A DNA stretch of 64,000 bases, taken from contig JAURVB010006236.1 in assembly GCA_033002965.1 (NCBI GenBank), forward strand, positions 1 through 64,000, in the 5' to 3' direction. The position numbers and the translations under genes are program-made. The notes under the pieces are model-generated. The model was not told where the DNA came from. It did not search any database and was given only the letters and a program-made list of their open reading frames with translations. Shown in pieces: positions 12,435 to 25,597 of the stretch (positions within the stretch are counted from its first letter, which is position 1; every line of letters starts with the position of its first letter). The stretch comes from Piper betle. Lineage: Eukaryota > Streptophyta > Magnoliopsida > Piperales > Piperaceae.

Positions 12435-14871
12435 ATGGAAGCTATGATGGGAAAAAAGGTTGAACCTAGTGTTGTTTATGCACCGTATAGGAAAAAATTC
12501 AAAAGAAAAATGCATATCTCCGGAAAAGGAGGATCACAGGGTAAGGTTTCTGCTTATCTGTTGATGCATTATTCTGGTGGTTAGTCTGGGCCTTGAAACT
12601 TCAATTTTTATACATTTATAATGGAAATTCTAGGATAAGATGGGGAAAGTGTGTCTGCACGAGGAGCATTAATTTAGTTTTTTTTTTAATCACAAAGGTG
12701 CTAGCTAAGAACTCCTGTGTGTTTTGAGATCATATTATTTTTTTGCTTATTCTAAACTTGAAAAGGTAAAGTCATTTGGACTCCATTAAACAATGCCCTT
12801 GATTTATTTTTTATTTAAGTATTATTACCTTTTCTCTATTGTCAGTTTTTTATGCAGGTGTATAGTTTGCAATGTCTAAATAAACTTTAGCCTCTTTTAT
12901 CATGAATATTACCGGATTTTGAGGAGTTAGCAAACCTGTATTTTGCATGGAGCAAGTCATCTGTCTTCAAGTTTTCCTGTGCTATTTTTTATTGAGCTTG
13001 CAGAAATGGAAACATAAAGCTTTTAAAATGTGTCCCAAGTTAGAAGCTTGATACATTTAGCACATCAATTTTAGTAAGATAAATGATAGATGTATTTGTG
13101 TCAGTTTGTGCATCTCGCCCTTCTCTATTGTGTAATCCAATCTCTTCTTTCTTAAAAAGTTTAGCTTGCATTCCAAAATAGTGCCTACTTGTTTGCATCT
13201 TGGTGATCTGGTATACAACTTAGGATAAGTATCCTTAACTTTTATCTGCTTGTTGTCAATAATAGAAGTTCATTGAACTTATCTTTTGAGTTATTTTTTA
13301 GAAGCAACTTGATATTTTCCTATCTTTATATATTCCAGTTTGTCCAGAGAAAATCAAGGCTGTTGGGAGGGGAAATCAGAATCATTCACAAACAATGATG
13401 AAATGGGACTCACTATTAGTGATGATGTAGGTCACCGTTCAAATAAAGAAAACAGTAGTGGTGTTTAGCTTACAACGTCCCAGATCAACTCTTACATGCT
13501 GGATTAGAAGATAACTCTGGATTTTCATATTATAAAATGGCTAAATAATGTGAACAACAAATTGACATCCTCAAGGATAGTTCTTTCTCTAGCTTGTTTT
13601 TTGTTTTGGTGTCCATGACAGAATGGGGTCGAGTAAACCCAATGACTGCCTCATGTGGTACTCATCAGCAAGTTAACTTTCAGTCTGCTGAACCTGCAGT
13701 TTCCAAGACAAGTTCTTCTCTGACCTTGTTCGACCCTGAAAGTAATGATAATAAATCTTTTCATAAGGGGCCAGCAGTTTTTCTTGAAATATACAAAAAT
13801 ATGCTGCACTTCCAGGAGCTAAGCAAAGCAGGGCTGATGAACAGAAGACTGGCTGCCAGATTCTGAAAATTGGCAGTAAAGACGTCTTGGAAGGAAAAAT
13901 CGACAAGAATGAAATGTCCTTCAATTCTTCTACTGATCAATCAAGTAATAATCACAAATTAGAGAATCAACCGAACTTATCCACTTTTACATCTGGCACT
14001 GATTTGTCTGTCCGAAGTTCATCTGAAGTCTCTGGTCAGTTAAATCATGCTGTTGATTCACCGTGTTGGAAGGGAGCTCCTTCCTCATCTCCTTTTTTAT
14101 CAAATGTCAGGACTTCAGAGGAACGTTCTGCTGTTGACTTGGAAGTTATTAGTTCACCAAAATTTTCTGGAAGTGTTGTCAATAAAGAAAATGTAAATGT
14201 GGAAGTTACTTGTTCAAAAACTAATATTTGTGTTGAGCCTTCTGGTGTTTGGGATTCTATAACTTGCCGTGTGCTTGGAGGGACTGCTAACAGTAATTTA
14301 GATCTTAAAGCTGCAAGCTCACCTTTGAATTCTGAAACAAATGTCAACACAATCGGACTCAGTAATTGTCCTGAGACATCTGAATGTTTTGAATCTGATG
14401 TTGGCAATCTGCCACCTCTAGAATTAAAGACTAATGATATTGCTGACCTTATTTGTAACCTTTCCAAGCTTCTTTGTTCAAGACCACAGTCTGCTTTGAA
14501 TACATTAAAAGATGAAAATTATGAAAGCTTTCACCTGACAGTTGACAATCTCAATACTTGCACATCGGCAAAGAAAATGGATGATAAACTTGGTTGTGTT
14601 TATGATGGCAGCAAAATAACTATTCTCTTCAAACTGATGGTTTTTTAATTTATTTATGACCTAGTCATTCATCACAGGTTTATATAAAAATTATGTTTCT
14701 AAATAAAATGGTCATTATTAATGCCTTGATTTGTGCAAATTTTTTATTTTATTTTGTTTTTATTCGTTTTTTTTAAATGTACATGATAAAAATAGATATT
14801 CTACAACTATGTCACATTTACTTCTCACTGAATTATATTGCGTAGATGTGTCTGAAAACATGTTCGTATAT

Positions 14872-15038
14872 GGTAAGGGCCAATGATGTTTCCTAGGGAG
14901 GTTATTTATTGATAATGCTAGGAGTTTTATTTAGTTATTTTTAGCAAACACAGTAGAAAGGCAACTTCAGCTTCCTGTAACCACCACAAAATCAATAGGA
15001 CTATCAATTTCATTGCTAGGAAACATCATTGCCCTACC
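14872..15038. repeat. Inverted repeat flanking about 120 bp, MITE-like
   Basis: The left arm at 14872-14896 (GGTAAGGGCCAATGATG...) and the right arm at 15016-15038 (...CATCATTGCCCTACC) are reverse complements apart from two one-base gaps. The whole is a 167-bp foldback in an intron of the degraded gene. No clear target-site duplication. Confidence 0.55.
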
Positions 15039-15773
15039 TAGATTACACTTGCAGAACTAAGGAGATTGGTTACCTTTAATACGTATCGAAAATCATTTTT
15101 GAAAATAACTTAGTATTTTGGAGTGGTGATGATACCCTTTTGTACAGCCCTCAATAGTCATAGTTTTTCCATCTCAAAATAGGACTGAGAGAAAACTTTG
15201 GTCTAGTAGTGGTTAGACTTTATTTTGATTTCTGTTTATCTTTCAAGTTTTGGTTTATCATATGGCAACTGAAACAATTTTTTAATTACTGCACTGTCAC
15301 GAGAGTTCTTTGGTGAGTTAAATGAGTAATTTGTAAGATTAGAAACTTCAGATACTTTATTCATTATCCCTTTGCTGCGGCTAAAGAAAGATATTTTCCA
15401 GATTGACAGGAGAAATGATCTGGACGATCGACAGTTAAGTCTCAATGATAGACAAAATCTATGCACCAGTAGACCACGTTCATATAATGGACTCGGTTCT
15501 GAGGATAACTTTTGTAAGCTTGATGCATTTTCATCTAAAGGCATAGTTGCACATTGCAGAAAAAGATCTACACCAACTGAGGTGAGGGGAGAGGATGTAA
15601 TAATTAAATATATTTTGTCCCTACTTTAAATTCTCAGTCTTTGTTGTACAGGTTTTCAAAAAACATTTTAGGGAGAATGTTTTCAGTATGGAAAAGGATC
15701 ATCCGCAAACTTTGGTCTATAAAAGGTTATGGATTGAAGCAAAACTGCTCTGCGTTCCATGAAATACAAACTT

Positions 15774-16371
15774 CAGTATGCCCAAAAGCACTTAGAAATG
15801 GAAAAATGGAAAGATAATTCTGTGAAAGGTGTGTTTATCTATATACAGGCTCAAGCAAATTAACTGCATTTAAGATAGTTCTAATGCATTTTTTTTGCCC
15901 TGTCACCATCATCTGCACATCAGCTCTATCGGGGTTTTGTTATACCAGCTGTGGATTTTGTACCCACTACTAGTTGTTTTCAGTATGTCCAAAAGCATTT
16001 GGAAATGGAAAAAATGAAAAGATAATTCTGTGAAAGGTGTGTTTATCTATATACAGGCTCAAGCAAATTAACAGCATTTAAGATAGTCCTAATGCATTTT
16101 TTTGTCCTGTCACCGTCATCTACACATCAGCTCTATAGGGGCACTATTAGTTGTTTTCAGTATGCCCAAAAGCACTTAGAAATGGAAAAACGGAAAGATA
16201 ATTCTGTGAAAGGTGTGTTTATCTAAATACAGGCTCAAGTAAATTAACTGCATTTAAGATAGTTCTAATGCATTATTTTGTTCTGTCACCATCATCTGCA
16301 CATCAGCTCTATAAAGGGGGTTTTGTTATACCAGCTGTGGATTTTGTATCCACTACTAGTTGCTTTCACGG
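15774..16371 (+). repeat. Three tandem copies of an exon plus intron segment
   Basis: Copies begin at 15774, 15981 and 16158, each with CAGTATGYCCAAAAGCA. Each includes the coding words QYAQKHLEMEK plus KDNSVK and the following donor GTGTGTTTATC, then about 150 bp of intron. Copy 2 lacks a segment of about 30 bp (GGGTTTTGTTATACCAGC...) present in copies 1 and 3. Copies differ by a few substitutions and single-base length changes in A runs. Confidence 0.85.
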
Positions 16372-17286
16372 TATTGAATTGCTGATACAAAACTTGTATA
16401 AAAATGAAATGGAGAATAAGGATGTGAGAGGAATGAGATAAAGTTTAAACGTGAGTGCCATCATGTACCTTCCAAATAATCAGATAAGCTTCATGCGTTG
16501 ATTGTTGTTTATTGAACTTCAATGGAACAATTTATGTTAGATCCCACAAAATTAGGCTGACATCCAAATTAAAGGAGTTAAGATCAAGTCTATTAGTGGG
16601 GGTGTGCTTATAGATCTTCATCTTCAGTTAACCACTTTTAAAGAAATGATCTGGCCCATCACATTACATTTGGTTTGGGTTAGAGAGTACTTCTAAATGT
16701 AGGAAAGAGTTTTTAATTTCTCTACTGTTTGAAACTACAATGAAGTGTGTTTTGTGGGAAACAGAAAAGGAGGAAATGATATGGTTGTAGCTTTAAGGTT
16801 AAATGTTGGATTCAGATCTAATTCTAAGGAGGATCCCAAGACCAATCAAGGCACACATTTAGATGGATTCTTTTCTTGGCTGAAAATACTTAACTAGTTC
16901 TAGGACCGAGTCAATTAACTTGCAGAAATTTGGGACTAAATCATCTAAAAATCTGAATCTAGTTGAATCATCTCAAATCAGTTAGTTCTAAGATGGAAGT
17001 TCATTGCCACAAATGGTCCTATGTGAGTCTGGATTTATATGCTGAAATCTTGGTTTTTTTTCTTTTTTTCTTCTATAGCATATATCACTGATATAATTGC
17101 ATAAAATTCTCAGATTCTGAAGATTCTGCTACAATGTGCTAACCTGTTTTTCGGGAAAAGGCAACCACTTCGGATTCACTTAAAGGCTGTATGCCAGATC
17201 TTAATAAAGGATGGACACAAAGGCAGGGCATTTCTTCAAATGGTGATGTTTTGCAAAATTTCTCAGACGTTAACAGGTCAAATCAG

Positions 17287-17643
17287 GTAGACCTCGGTCT
17301 AGAAGATTCAGTTTTGGCTCGCTTTAGGATTCTTTAACATCAGGCCGAGGGTTCTTCAAATAAAACCATAGTTCTGGGTACCAATATTTTAGACAATATT
17401 TCTTAGAGGGGAAATAGTTCAGGTCTTGACAAGGTACATAATGTTGAGATTGAGGACCACTCAATGAAGACAGTAGACCTCAGTCTAGCGGACTCAAACC
17501 CAGTTATGGCTCGTTTTAAAATTCTTCGAGATCGGATTGAAGGCTCTCCTTCAAATATAACTTTAGGGCAAATTGGTAATATTTCAGACAAGTTTTTTCC
17601 TGTTAAACCTGGTCATCATCATTTGTATAATGTACATAGCGTT
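17287..17643 (+). repeat. Tandem duplication of the ARFxIL-encoding segment
   Basis: Two diverged copies about 186 bp apart (17287 and 17473) both begin GTAGACCTC. They encode VDLGLEDSVLARFRIL and VDLSLADSNPVMARFKIL. Copy 1 is stopped directly after RIL; copy 2 stays open to 17646. The copies are clearly more diverged than those of the 15.8-kb triplication, so this is an older event, possibly an ancestral repeat of the protein family. Confidence 0.6.
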
Positions 17644-18319
17644 TGAGATTGAGGATCACTCATAGAAGATAATTGATCCAGATTTCTGTGAAGATAAAAA
17701 TTTAAGGAACAATTATGTGAGTGAAAGGGTTAAGAATGTTAGTCTTGGAGGGGAGAGATGGGCGAGCCATTTAACTTTGTGGAAACTATTGGGACTGACA
17801 TATTACCTGCTCACATGGCTTCATGCAGTCATTTCTATGGAACACGGAAAACAGATTTTCCTGCTTTTGATTGGGAACATGTGTTAAAAGGATGAGGTTT
17901 TATCAAATAAATAAACCTCTTTTTCTTTTATGTATTCAATATTATACATTTGAATTTAAGTAGTTTACTACTTTGAACTGTACTGAACTGCTAAAATCTT
18001 TGAATAAACAGCTAAAGAATGATGGTTTCTTCTTCTTTTTTATGTTTCAGAAGATACAATGTTTATTAGGTAGGTGGCAGCCTCCTCCATTTAATTCATA
18101 ATTGGTTTTCTAGGGCTAAATCTGTTTGACTTTTAATATCCAAGGACAGGTTTTATTTGTGAGCGTAAGATTTATAACAAACTGAATCTATAATGAACTT
18201 ATGAATTTCTATGTTAAACTGATGCTAGAGCCATCTCATTTTTGTAAATTAAACTAGTTGATTGCTTCTCGGCAGTTCTCCTATAAGCCATTGATGGCCA
18301 ACTCTTTGTTTTTTGTATA

Positions 18320-19323
18320 AAAGTTTCTGCAGGAGTCAAAGAGCAGATTGAAGGCCATGTGCTGATGCAGTGAAGTTCGTTTATTTCAGAGGAGGCAAAG
18401 CTTCTTGAAGATGAAAGTTTTGGTGATTAGATATGAACTAATGACAGCCCAAGAAGTGAATTTGTTTGTTGTAGGAAGAATTGTGTTTGTCCTCAGGAAA
18501 AGTCATCTCTCCTTGGAAGACTGTTTCAACTGGCATTGCGTAGTTACTGTAGTATTCACCCCTCTTTTGGGTTGCTTCAACATGGGAAAGCCTAAGCCAT
18601 CAAATGGTTGGGACATTTGCACATCTGCATCTGCCATACAAAAGAAATGAAAAATATGAAGTATGACCATTGTTTCTGGCCATGTGGAGTGGGAAGGTGA
18701 AACCATACAAAAGCAGCTGGCTAATCTCTTTCGCATTTTGTTATTTCTTATGTGGTGACCAAGTATTGTCAAGATGAGCCGCCTCCTAGACGACAATGCT
18801 TCACCTAAAGCTGGTAAGTGGCCTGTGGTTGTCCTCATTCTTGAGTTCAATACATGATTCATGGGAGCCTGACCTTGGCAGTTTTTTTCTCTTGCAGCTT
18901 CAGACCTTTCACTAGACTCTCAAAAACGATTACGATGGGGCAGTGGACGAGGTGCAGGGCAGGTTGGTCCCCTACCCAGGAAGCCTAATACATGTGATCA
19001 CATCCACCCATGTCTGCGCCAGCACTACAACACTAGAGAGGAGCCAAATACATGTGATCACATCCACCCATGTCTGCACCAGCACTACAACACTAGAGGA
19101 CACCTTAAACAATGCTCATGAGCAAGCATGGGCAAAAGCAACCGGACGAATTAGTACTGCTAACAAATTGAGTGAAGTGTGGTCCTTGATTCCTATTATC
19201 CATCTGTTTGCTGATTTTTTTACTCCATTTGATCACTTGGGTCACTCAAAAAGGGAGTATAAAGCTGGTATTGAAATCAATGAGACATTTCTTTTCTGTT
19301 TTTACGTTCAGAGAAGCTTATGA
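18320..19323 (+). other. Transcript-like stretch with a 60-bp tandem repeat; product not recognised
   Basis: This stretch is less AT-rich than its surroundings and has some exon-like words, for example MTIVSGHVEWEGE then TIQKQLANLF around 18664-18735. Candidate donors (CTGGTAAGTGG near 18810) are present. A plus-strand open frame spans 18943-19323, but it matches nothing I know and is largely made of the duplicated 60-bp unit. It could be the 3' part of the preceding degraded locus or an unrelated fragment. Confidence 0.25.
18987..19098 (+). repeat. 60-bp tandem duplication
   Basis: Two nearly identical units start AATACATGTGATCACATCC at 18987 and 19047. They differ at one position inside the repeat (GCGCC versus GCACC). 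The period of 60 keeps reading frame. Confidence 0.9.
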
Positions 19324-20606
19324 TATGGGCACAAGTCTAGATCACTATCCGGTGCTGAAGAAGGTAGCCTAGATCAACGTATTCTATGAGCTCTCCTTAC
19401 CATGTAGCATAGACAAGGATCTAGCTAGAGCTTTGCTCATGAGTCATGAGGTAAGAGGGTAGGCTTTGGGAGCAGTAGCAGAGGGAGAGAGTGCCCCAAA
19501 AGATGAACAAAAGGAGACAGGCAGGGCCTCTGATGTGATGGAGATGATGACTCCTTTACGGGCCTCCGGCTGAGGCGCATCATGGGTCAGTGAGAAGTTG
19601 CTCTCAACCTTTTACCTTCCTGGCCCCTCCTCCATTATTGCCTCTTTCATGGATCACGTACCCGTACCCATCCCTGATGAGTTTCAACTGTTCTCCCTGC
19701 TTCTAAACGTATTACCATTAGCTCTAAGCTCTAATTTTTTAATGTTCATTGGGGAGCCTACTCTCCTAGTTGTGTGAGACAGCACAAACCTCCGCGGCGC
19801 ACATAAATCTCGGCTTGCCATCGCCATCGCCACCAAGGAGATTACGACTTATCTCCTTTTAAAAAACAGTAATTATCAAAATATGATACTTTTTATGGAA
19901 TTTGATTGTTTGGAAATGCCACCGAAATCTCTCATTAGTCGTTCTAGGCAAAAGGCAGATGCCCATTAGTTTAATACTAGACAAGATGTTGTCATATTAG
20001 ACATTTGTTAAAGATAGATTTTAACTTTTCAAATAAATTTTAATTTTTATCTTATTAAATAATGAGATAGACGATAATTACATGTCTTAGAGATACATTT
20101 TAATTTTAAGGATATATTCCGATTGTATTAATTTATTTTAATTTTATTGTAATTTTAATCGGTCGAATCTCTTATAGAGCCAAATTTTAATTTTCTTATT
20201 CTTAATTTAAGAGTAGAATTGGGCAATAGTTTTTAAAATATTATGATTTTTAGCCATGTCTTATATCTTTTGCATGCGCCTCGGGATGGCCTTATCATGA
20301 CATACTTGAAATGAGAAGACGTTTGTTCCTGCTAAATTCTAAACTTCAAATCCTGCATACATTACCGAGCAAAAATAACATTATTTATCTATTTAACATG
20401 ATCAGGTGGTGAGTAAATATCTTTCTTGAACAATGTACACTACTAATTAGGTTTTGTGTTAGCATTTCTGCATAAAATTATTGATTACCTTGAACCATAA
20501 ATATTACAACAGTGATATTACAAATTGGCGTTCTTAAGGCTCAAACTACTTCTTGTTGGGCCTTATGAATGCATTGAATACAAACCATTTTCGCAAGAAA
20601 CATGTT

Positions 20607-20648
<42 letters not shown>

Positions 20649-23600
20649 GTGTTTGTTTCAAATCATAATTTATCTGCACGACATTCAATTATTTTAAATT
20701 TTGCGTTTCCGTTGTCTACTTCTTAGGGTTTTTTGTTAAGTACTCAAAACTAAACAAATCCCCCTCAAACCATAATCGAAAACTCGGAACCATAATTCAA
20801 AAATGAACAAATCCCCTCAAACCATAGTTGGAATCTTTTGCACTAATTATTTATTATGCAACAAATTAATCAAAATATGAATGAATATACAAGTTTAATC
20901 AACCATATATCTTAATGATATCATTTTTATATTTTGATTCGGCTAAACTATGAGAAAAATATAATAAAATTTTATTATTTTTTATTATTTGAATCACAAA
21001 ATCTTATTAACTTGGAGTCACCTATAGAGCTGCACTCGGGAAAGTCATAAGGTGGAGTCAATTTATTTTTTATTTTGGGACAAATGTCGACGTTTTAACA
21101 CCATGTCGAACATTGCTCAATAGTGATCAGATCATCACGAGTTTGACATCGCAGAAAAAAAAACAAAATTATGTCAAATAAGAATATACATTGATACAAT
21201 GCTGAAAAAAATATAGAAGTTGGTGTAAGTAGTGATCCCTTTATTTTATACATGTTTAGTGTGTTCATGGCTAAATACTCTAGTTCTTAGAGGTCTTAAC
21301 ATTTTATCAAAACAATGAACAATGTAGGCTTGTGACAACTATGCTTCATTTGTACTTAGGCAGAGTGATCTCTATGAAAATAAGCTGGTATATATATATA
21401 ACATGACCACTCTGCCTTCTTTGTCATCTTAATTAGCAATTTTTACATTCCTAGCTTCTTGAATTTCATGGCTCATTCATCATATACTTGCTTTCCATAT
21501 GAAGAAATACTTATGTTATAATTTGGCCAACCAAATATATAACATATTAATGATGATATCTATCAAGCTTATCGATTTTTTTATTTTTATCAAATATGGA
21601 TCATACTTCCTTACATGAACAACTTTTCAGAAAACTTGACTATGATGGTTTCTATTCTGACCATGAAAATTAAAATTTACAGTTAATTTATAAAGCTTAA
21701 TTACTACCATCCAAGGTCACTGCCATGTACTTCACACTTTTGCCAATAAAAACCAGATGCAAGGGACAAGATATGGGCCACTCATTAAATGACCTGGCCA
21801 AGGACTTGTTACCATCTTAGACAGTAACCACTTAGAGTCCTCCCACCATGATTCTCCCCATAGCCAACTTGTACAGATGTTGATAGACTGCATATAAATC
21901 CATTTCTCAGAAGTTTGACATCTTTCTTTTCATCTATTAACTACAATTATATATGTAAAGAACACACATTCCAATAAACCCAGTAAATATATTGGCCAAT
22001 GTGAAGAGTTTGAAGTAACATAATCACCTCCAATTAAAAACCGAGATTGCTGGAAGAATCAGAGGCTTCTGATCTCACACACCCCACAAACTTGTCTAAC
22101 TCCCATAAATACCCAAGTACATTCTACCTATATTTATGGATTTAGTTGTTTTGGTAAGCTTTGTTGCTGGCTCTGCCATGGCCCTCCTCATCGTACATAT
22201 AGCTAGCCTGCAACATACATGTAATACATATATCTCCCTTCAATCATTTGAGAGACTTAATATCGATGCAACTCCATTGTGTGTGTATTACATAAGCTAG
22301 CTCTTACTACATTGCCATGGCTGCAATATTGCTCCTGCTGCAGCCTTTTTGCACCACTTTTGTTAGCAAAGAACAGGCAGCTCTGATTGATTCATACCCC
22401 TTTTTCTCTTTAGACGTTAAAAGGTGGCCTCCTCTAGCACTGATCGCAGATGTAGACTTTGGCATGCACTGTTGTGTTATAAGCTTTTATCATGTGTGTT
22501 TTGGCAAGGCCTGTGTATTGTGTACTGTTGCATAGTGTTTTACAGTTGGGAGCTCTAATTTAATTTGGTTGGCAGGTGCTTCCCTGACACTATTATGAAT
22601 ATCGATCAAAGTGTATTAATAAACAAGTCAGAGTATGAACTATTTATGAATTGGGTATTTGTTATGTTTATAAGCTAGCTAGCTTCCCAGCTGATCACTA
22701 GATTATATTATTTGGTGTCTAGCTGCCTAATTGTAATTACCCTTTATTTCATTATTTATCAGAGAATACAGTTCATGTCTTCGTCGAAATATAAGGATGA
22801 CAATTGAATAATCATGGAGGTAAATATATGGTTATGCCAATTAATGTAGAAATAGAACTATATATATTCAAATGTTTTAGTGTTTGCATATTAGCTTTGT
22901 AAAAACTGGAGTAATAAAAAGATGTTTATGAAGTACTATTTACGAACCATTGCTAATTAGAACACGGCTACTACAAGCAAGGTGAGCGTTAAATAAACAT
23001 TCATGGTTTCTTCTTTAGATTTGACAATGTAGTCTTTTGGTTTCTTCTTTTGATTTGACAATGTAGTCCAATTTCCAATGGTGTTATCTCTTTGATTTTG
23101 TGAAAATCACAACATTTACATTATGGGTATATATATAAACCAGACCAGTGGTTGTTTCCTTTCAATATTTCAGACCAGTACTTCTCTTCCATCAAATTTT
23201 GCTCTTCTAATGAAGCCAATTTCTACCTCTCATAATTACTTGTGTTGAAAAACAACTAAGAAGCAAAATTCAGAAGACATTCAAGTAATTATAGAATGAT
23301 ATCTTCCTATATTATGGCATCTGGAAGTTGCAACACTAAATGCATGGAAATCATAGAGTGTGAACTTTAATACAATTATTTTTTTTATCTAATAATTCAC
23401 ATTAAGTAATTATTGATGGGTATTTTAAAAACTATTAATAACTACTTACCCATAACTCCTCAATCTAAACTATTTGGTGGAAAAATTAATGACCACATGT
23501 AGGTACAAATTCACATATAAAAATACACACACATATATATATATATATATAAGTTTTCATCAAATAATCTTAAAAACTCTAGAAGCAAGTCAAGTCGGAA

Positions 23601-24418
23601 GCTTGACTTGCAATTAAAACTAGTAGATATGATCACCTACTTAATATGTTTCAACTACTCAACATCGTTTTCTGAGCTGTTTTGCATGGTCAACACAGAG
23701 AAATTATATGATCCAACTTAAAATCTCTTAATTCATGGAATAGTTATGCTTTCACATGCAAGTTAGCTGCATATTAGCTGCTCAAAAATTTTGTTAGAAC
23801 TTGGAAGCTTTCAAAGTAGCTAGCTAGCTAGACCTGAACCCCATTAGCAACATATATTGAAGTTAAATATGCCATAGATCAGTGAATGTTTGTGGTTATC
23901 ACGTGAATGCATATTAGTTGATATATATATGGGTTGATATATGGCACAAAACATAAATGTTTCAAACCCATAAAATCTTATCCATTTTAATTAGCTTTCT
24001 GATCTCTCATCACAGACCATATCAAAGCATAATTCGATCACAGGTCTATGTTTCATTTCCAATGTTTTTGTTTATCAATTAGTTTCCTTCTCTATATATG
24101 ATAATCTATAACTAATGAGAAGCAAAAAATAACCATACCCTCATGAATTATAAGACCAAATTGAGTTTTCACTGTATTGCCATGGTTGAGAATTAGAAAG
24201 TTACAAGCATCAACAAAACTACAAGTCTCAGCTTTTAAACTAGAAGGATACCATATATAAATGTCATCAAGATATGTACCTAAATATATATAGGAGAAAA
24301 CCAGCATTATTTTGTGGCTTTTTCAATATAAATTATTTTTTACGGTCATTAGGTAAATGAAAATTCTAACCTGCACATACTAGATCAAGAACATTGGAAT
24401 AGAACGACTCTATTTCAC

Positions 24419-24421
<3 letters not shown>

Positions 24422-24491
<70 letters not shown>
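24422..24491. repeat. Long TA microsatellite (70 bp)
   Basis: Uninterrupted alternating AT. Apparent open frames through it are artefacts of the repeat. Confidence 0.95.
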
Positions 24492-24494
<3 letters not shown>

Positions 24495-25429
24495 AACACA
24501 GCTTATATAAAAGAAATGTTAGAAGATGAATGTTTTCTGATCCTTGTGATCGCTTCTGCCCATTTATCATAGTAATCAAAATATTCCATTTGAAAAAGAA
24601 CATGCTCTTCTGTCCAGCTTAAAAGTTACAAGCTCCTGGAATGTGCTTGTAATCTAGTGTATGAATCTGTCCTAACCTTAGAAAACTTAGCTTGTCTTGT
24701 GACAGAAACAAACCACTAGTCACTACCGTCTTTCAACATTGTATCTGATGTACAAAGAAAGGTGATCATCTCCAACTGAGCATGCCAAGGAATCAGAAGA
24801 TAAGGAATGGATGGAACAAATAAAATAGAGATCTGACCTTGCAATGTCTGATAATTGTGCCTTCTTGGGTACCTCTCTTTTTCTCTTTCTTTCTCTCTGT
24901 GTGTATTCAAATTGACTCATGGAGCTGCAGAGTTCCTAACCATGCCAGGAATAAACAAAACCAACAAAAATGGAAAAGAAGACAACTTAAAAGACATCAA
25001 TATATTGGAGTATATTCCATTTGGCAGACACTTTCTGCATCAAAACAGGTCAGAATGCATAAGGACAATAATATAAGGGAGCATATCAAACAATGCAAAG
25101 ATCCTCTTTTGATATGAGACTGTGAACAAGTATCAGTCATGCATTAGATGAATGCAGGGTCTACAAAGGGCAAATGTGACTGGATAAGGTACTGCTTAGA
25201 TCTTCATTTGTACCTATGCCGGTATCCATTTACAAGATAAAAGAGAAGATAAAAAAAGAGAGATAAGTATGCAGCTTTCTTGCAGGTTTCCAGCCCAAAG
25301 CTCCATCTATCTATGATATATATCCCACCACTAATCAAAACCAGGAAAACCTCCACGAGAGATCAGCTTTCAAGGTAGAAAACTAGCTTAAAAACCCAGA
25401 TAAAGAAAGACGAGGATGATGATGATCAG

Positions 25430-25432
<3 letters not shown>

Positions 25433-25471
<39 letters not shown>
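25433..25471. repeat. TA microsatellite downstream of the B3 gene
   Basis: Alternating AT tract about 130 bp beyond the B3 stop codon on the minus strand, probably in or near its 3' UTR. Confidence 0.9.
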
Positions 25472-25476
<5 letters not shown>

Positions 25477-25597
25477 CTCTGATCAAATCTCTTACCAAGA
25501 AAGTGATGAATAATATAGAGCTAGCCAAACCAAGTTGAACTACTTGAAGCTATCTTGCCGTAGCTTGAGCATCTTCCTCCTCCAACCAACCAACCAA

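Larger units (their letters stand above)
12435..17896 (+). pseudogene. Degraded gene of an uncharacterised plant protein family (DSPCWKGAP / ARFxIL motifs)
   Basis: Pieces of one plus-strand gene are spread over 5.5 kb. They are a possible first exon at 12435-12540 (MEAMMGKKVEPSVVYAPY) ending in a GTAAGG donor, exon matter near 13345-13420, and a large exon about 13594-14630. That exon carries SAEPAVSKTSSSLT and then, one frame over, HAVDSPCWKGAPSSSPF. Further pieces are an exon near 15372-15577 ending at PTE|GTGAGG, an exon 15653-15829 (VYKRLWIEAKTALRSMKYK after a one-base repair at the A4 run near 15743), ARFRIL/ARFKILRDR copies at 17287-17600, and a tail TDFPAFDWEHVLKG at about 17851-17895. 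I recall these motifs in order from a conserved plant protein of unknown function. In-frame stops (for example after ARFRIL near 17334) and the exon triplication argue for a pseudogene, though some shifts may be sequencing error. Ends approximate. Confidence 0.55.
19324..25597. other. Intergenic, AT-rich; no gene recognised
   Basis: About 6 kb with no supportable coding region. It holds TA microsatellites at 20612-20646, 23536-23552, 24422-24491 and 25433-25471. A direct repeat of the words AACAAATCCCCCTCAAACCATA occurs in slightly varied form near 20754-20830. A short open frame at 22317-22535 starts MAAILLLLQPF but shows no family resemblance. The last few hundred bases should be the 3' region of the B3 gene. 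Confidence 0.4.

Noticed and set aside
24415..24603. Open frame containing a long Tyr-Ile repeat
   Set aside because: Translation of the TA microsatellite; no independent support.
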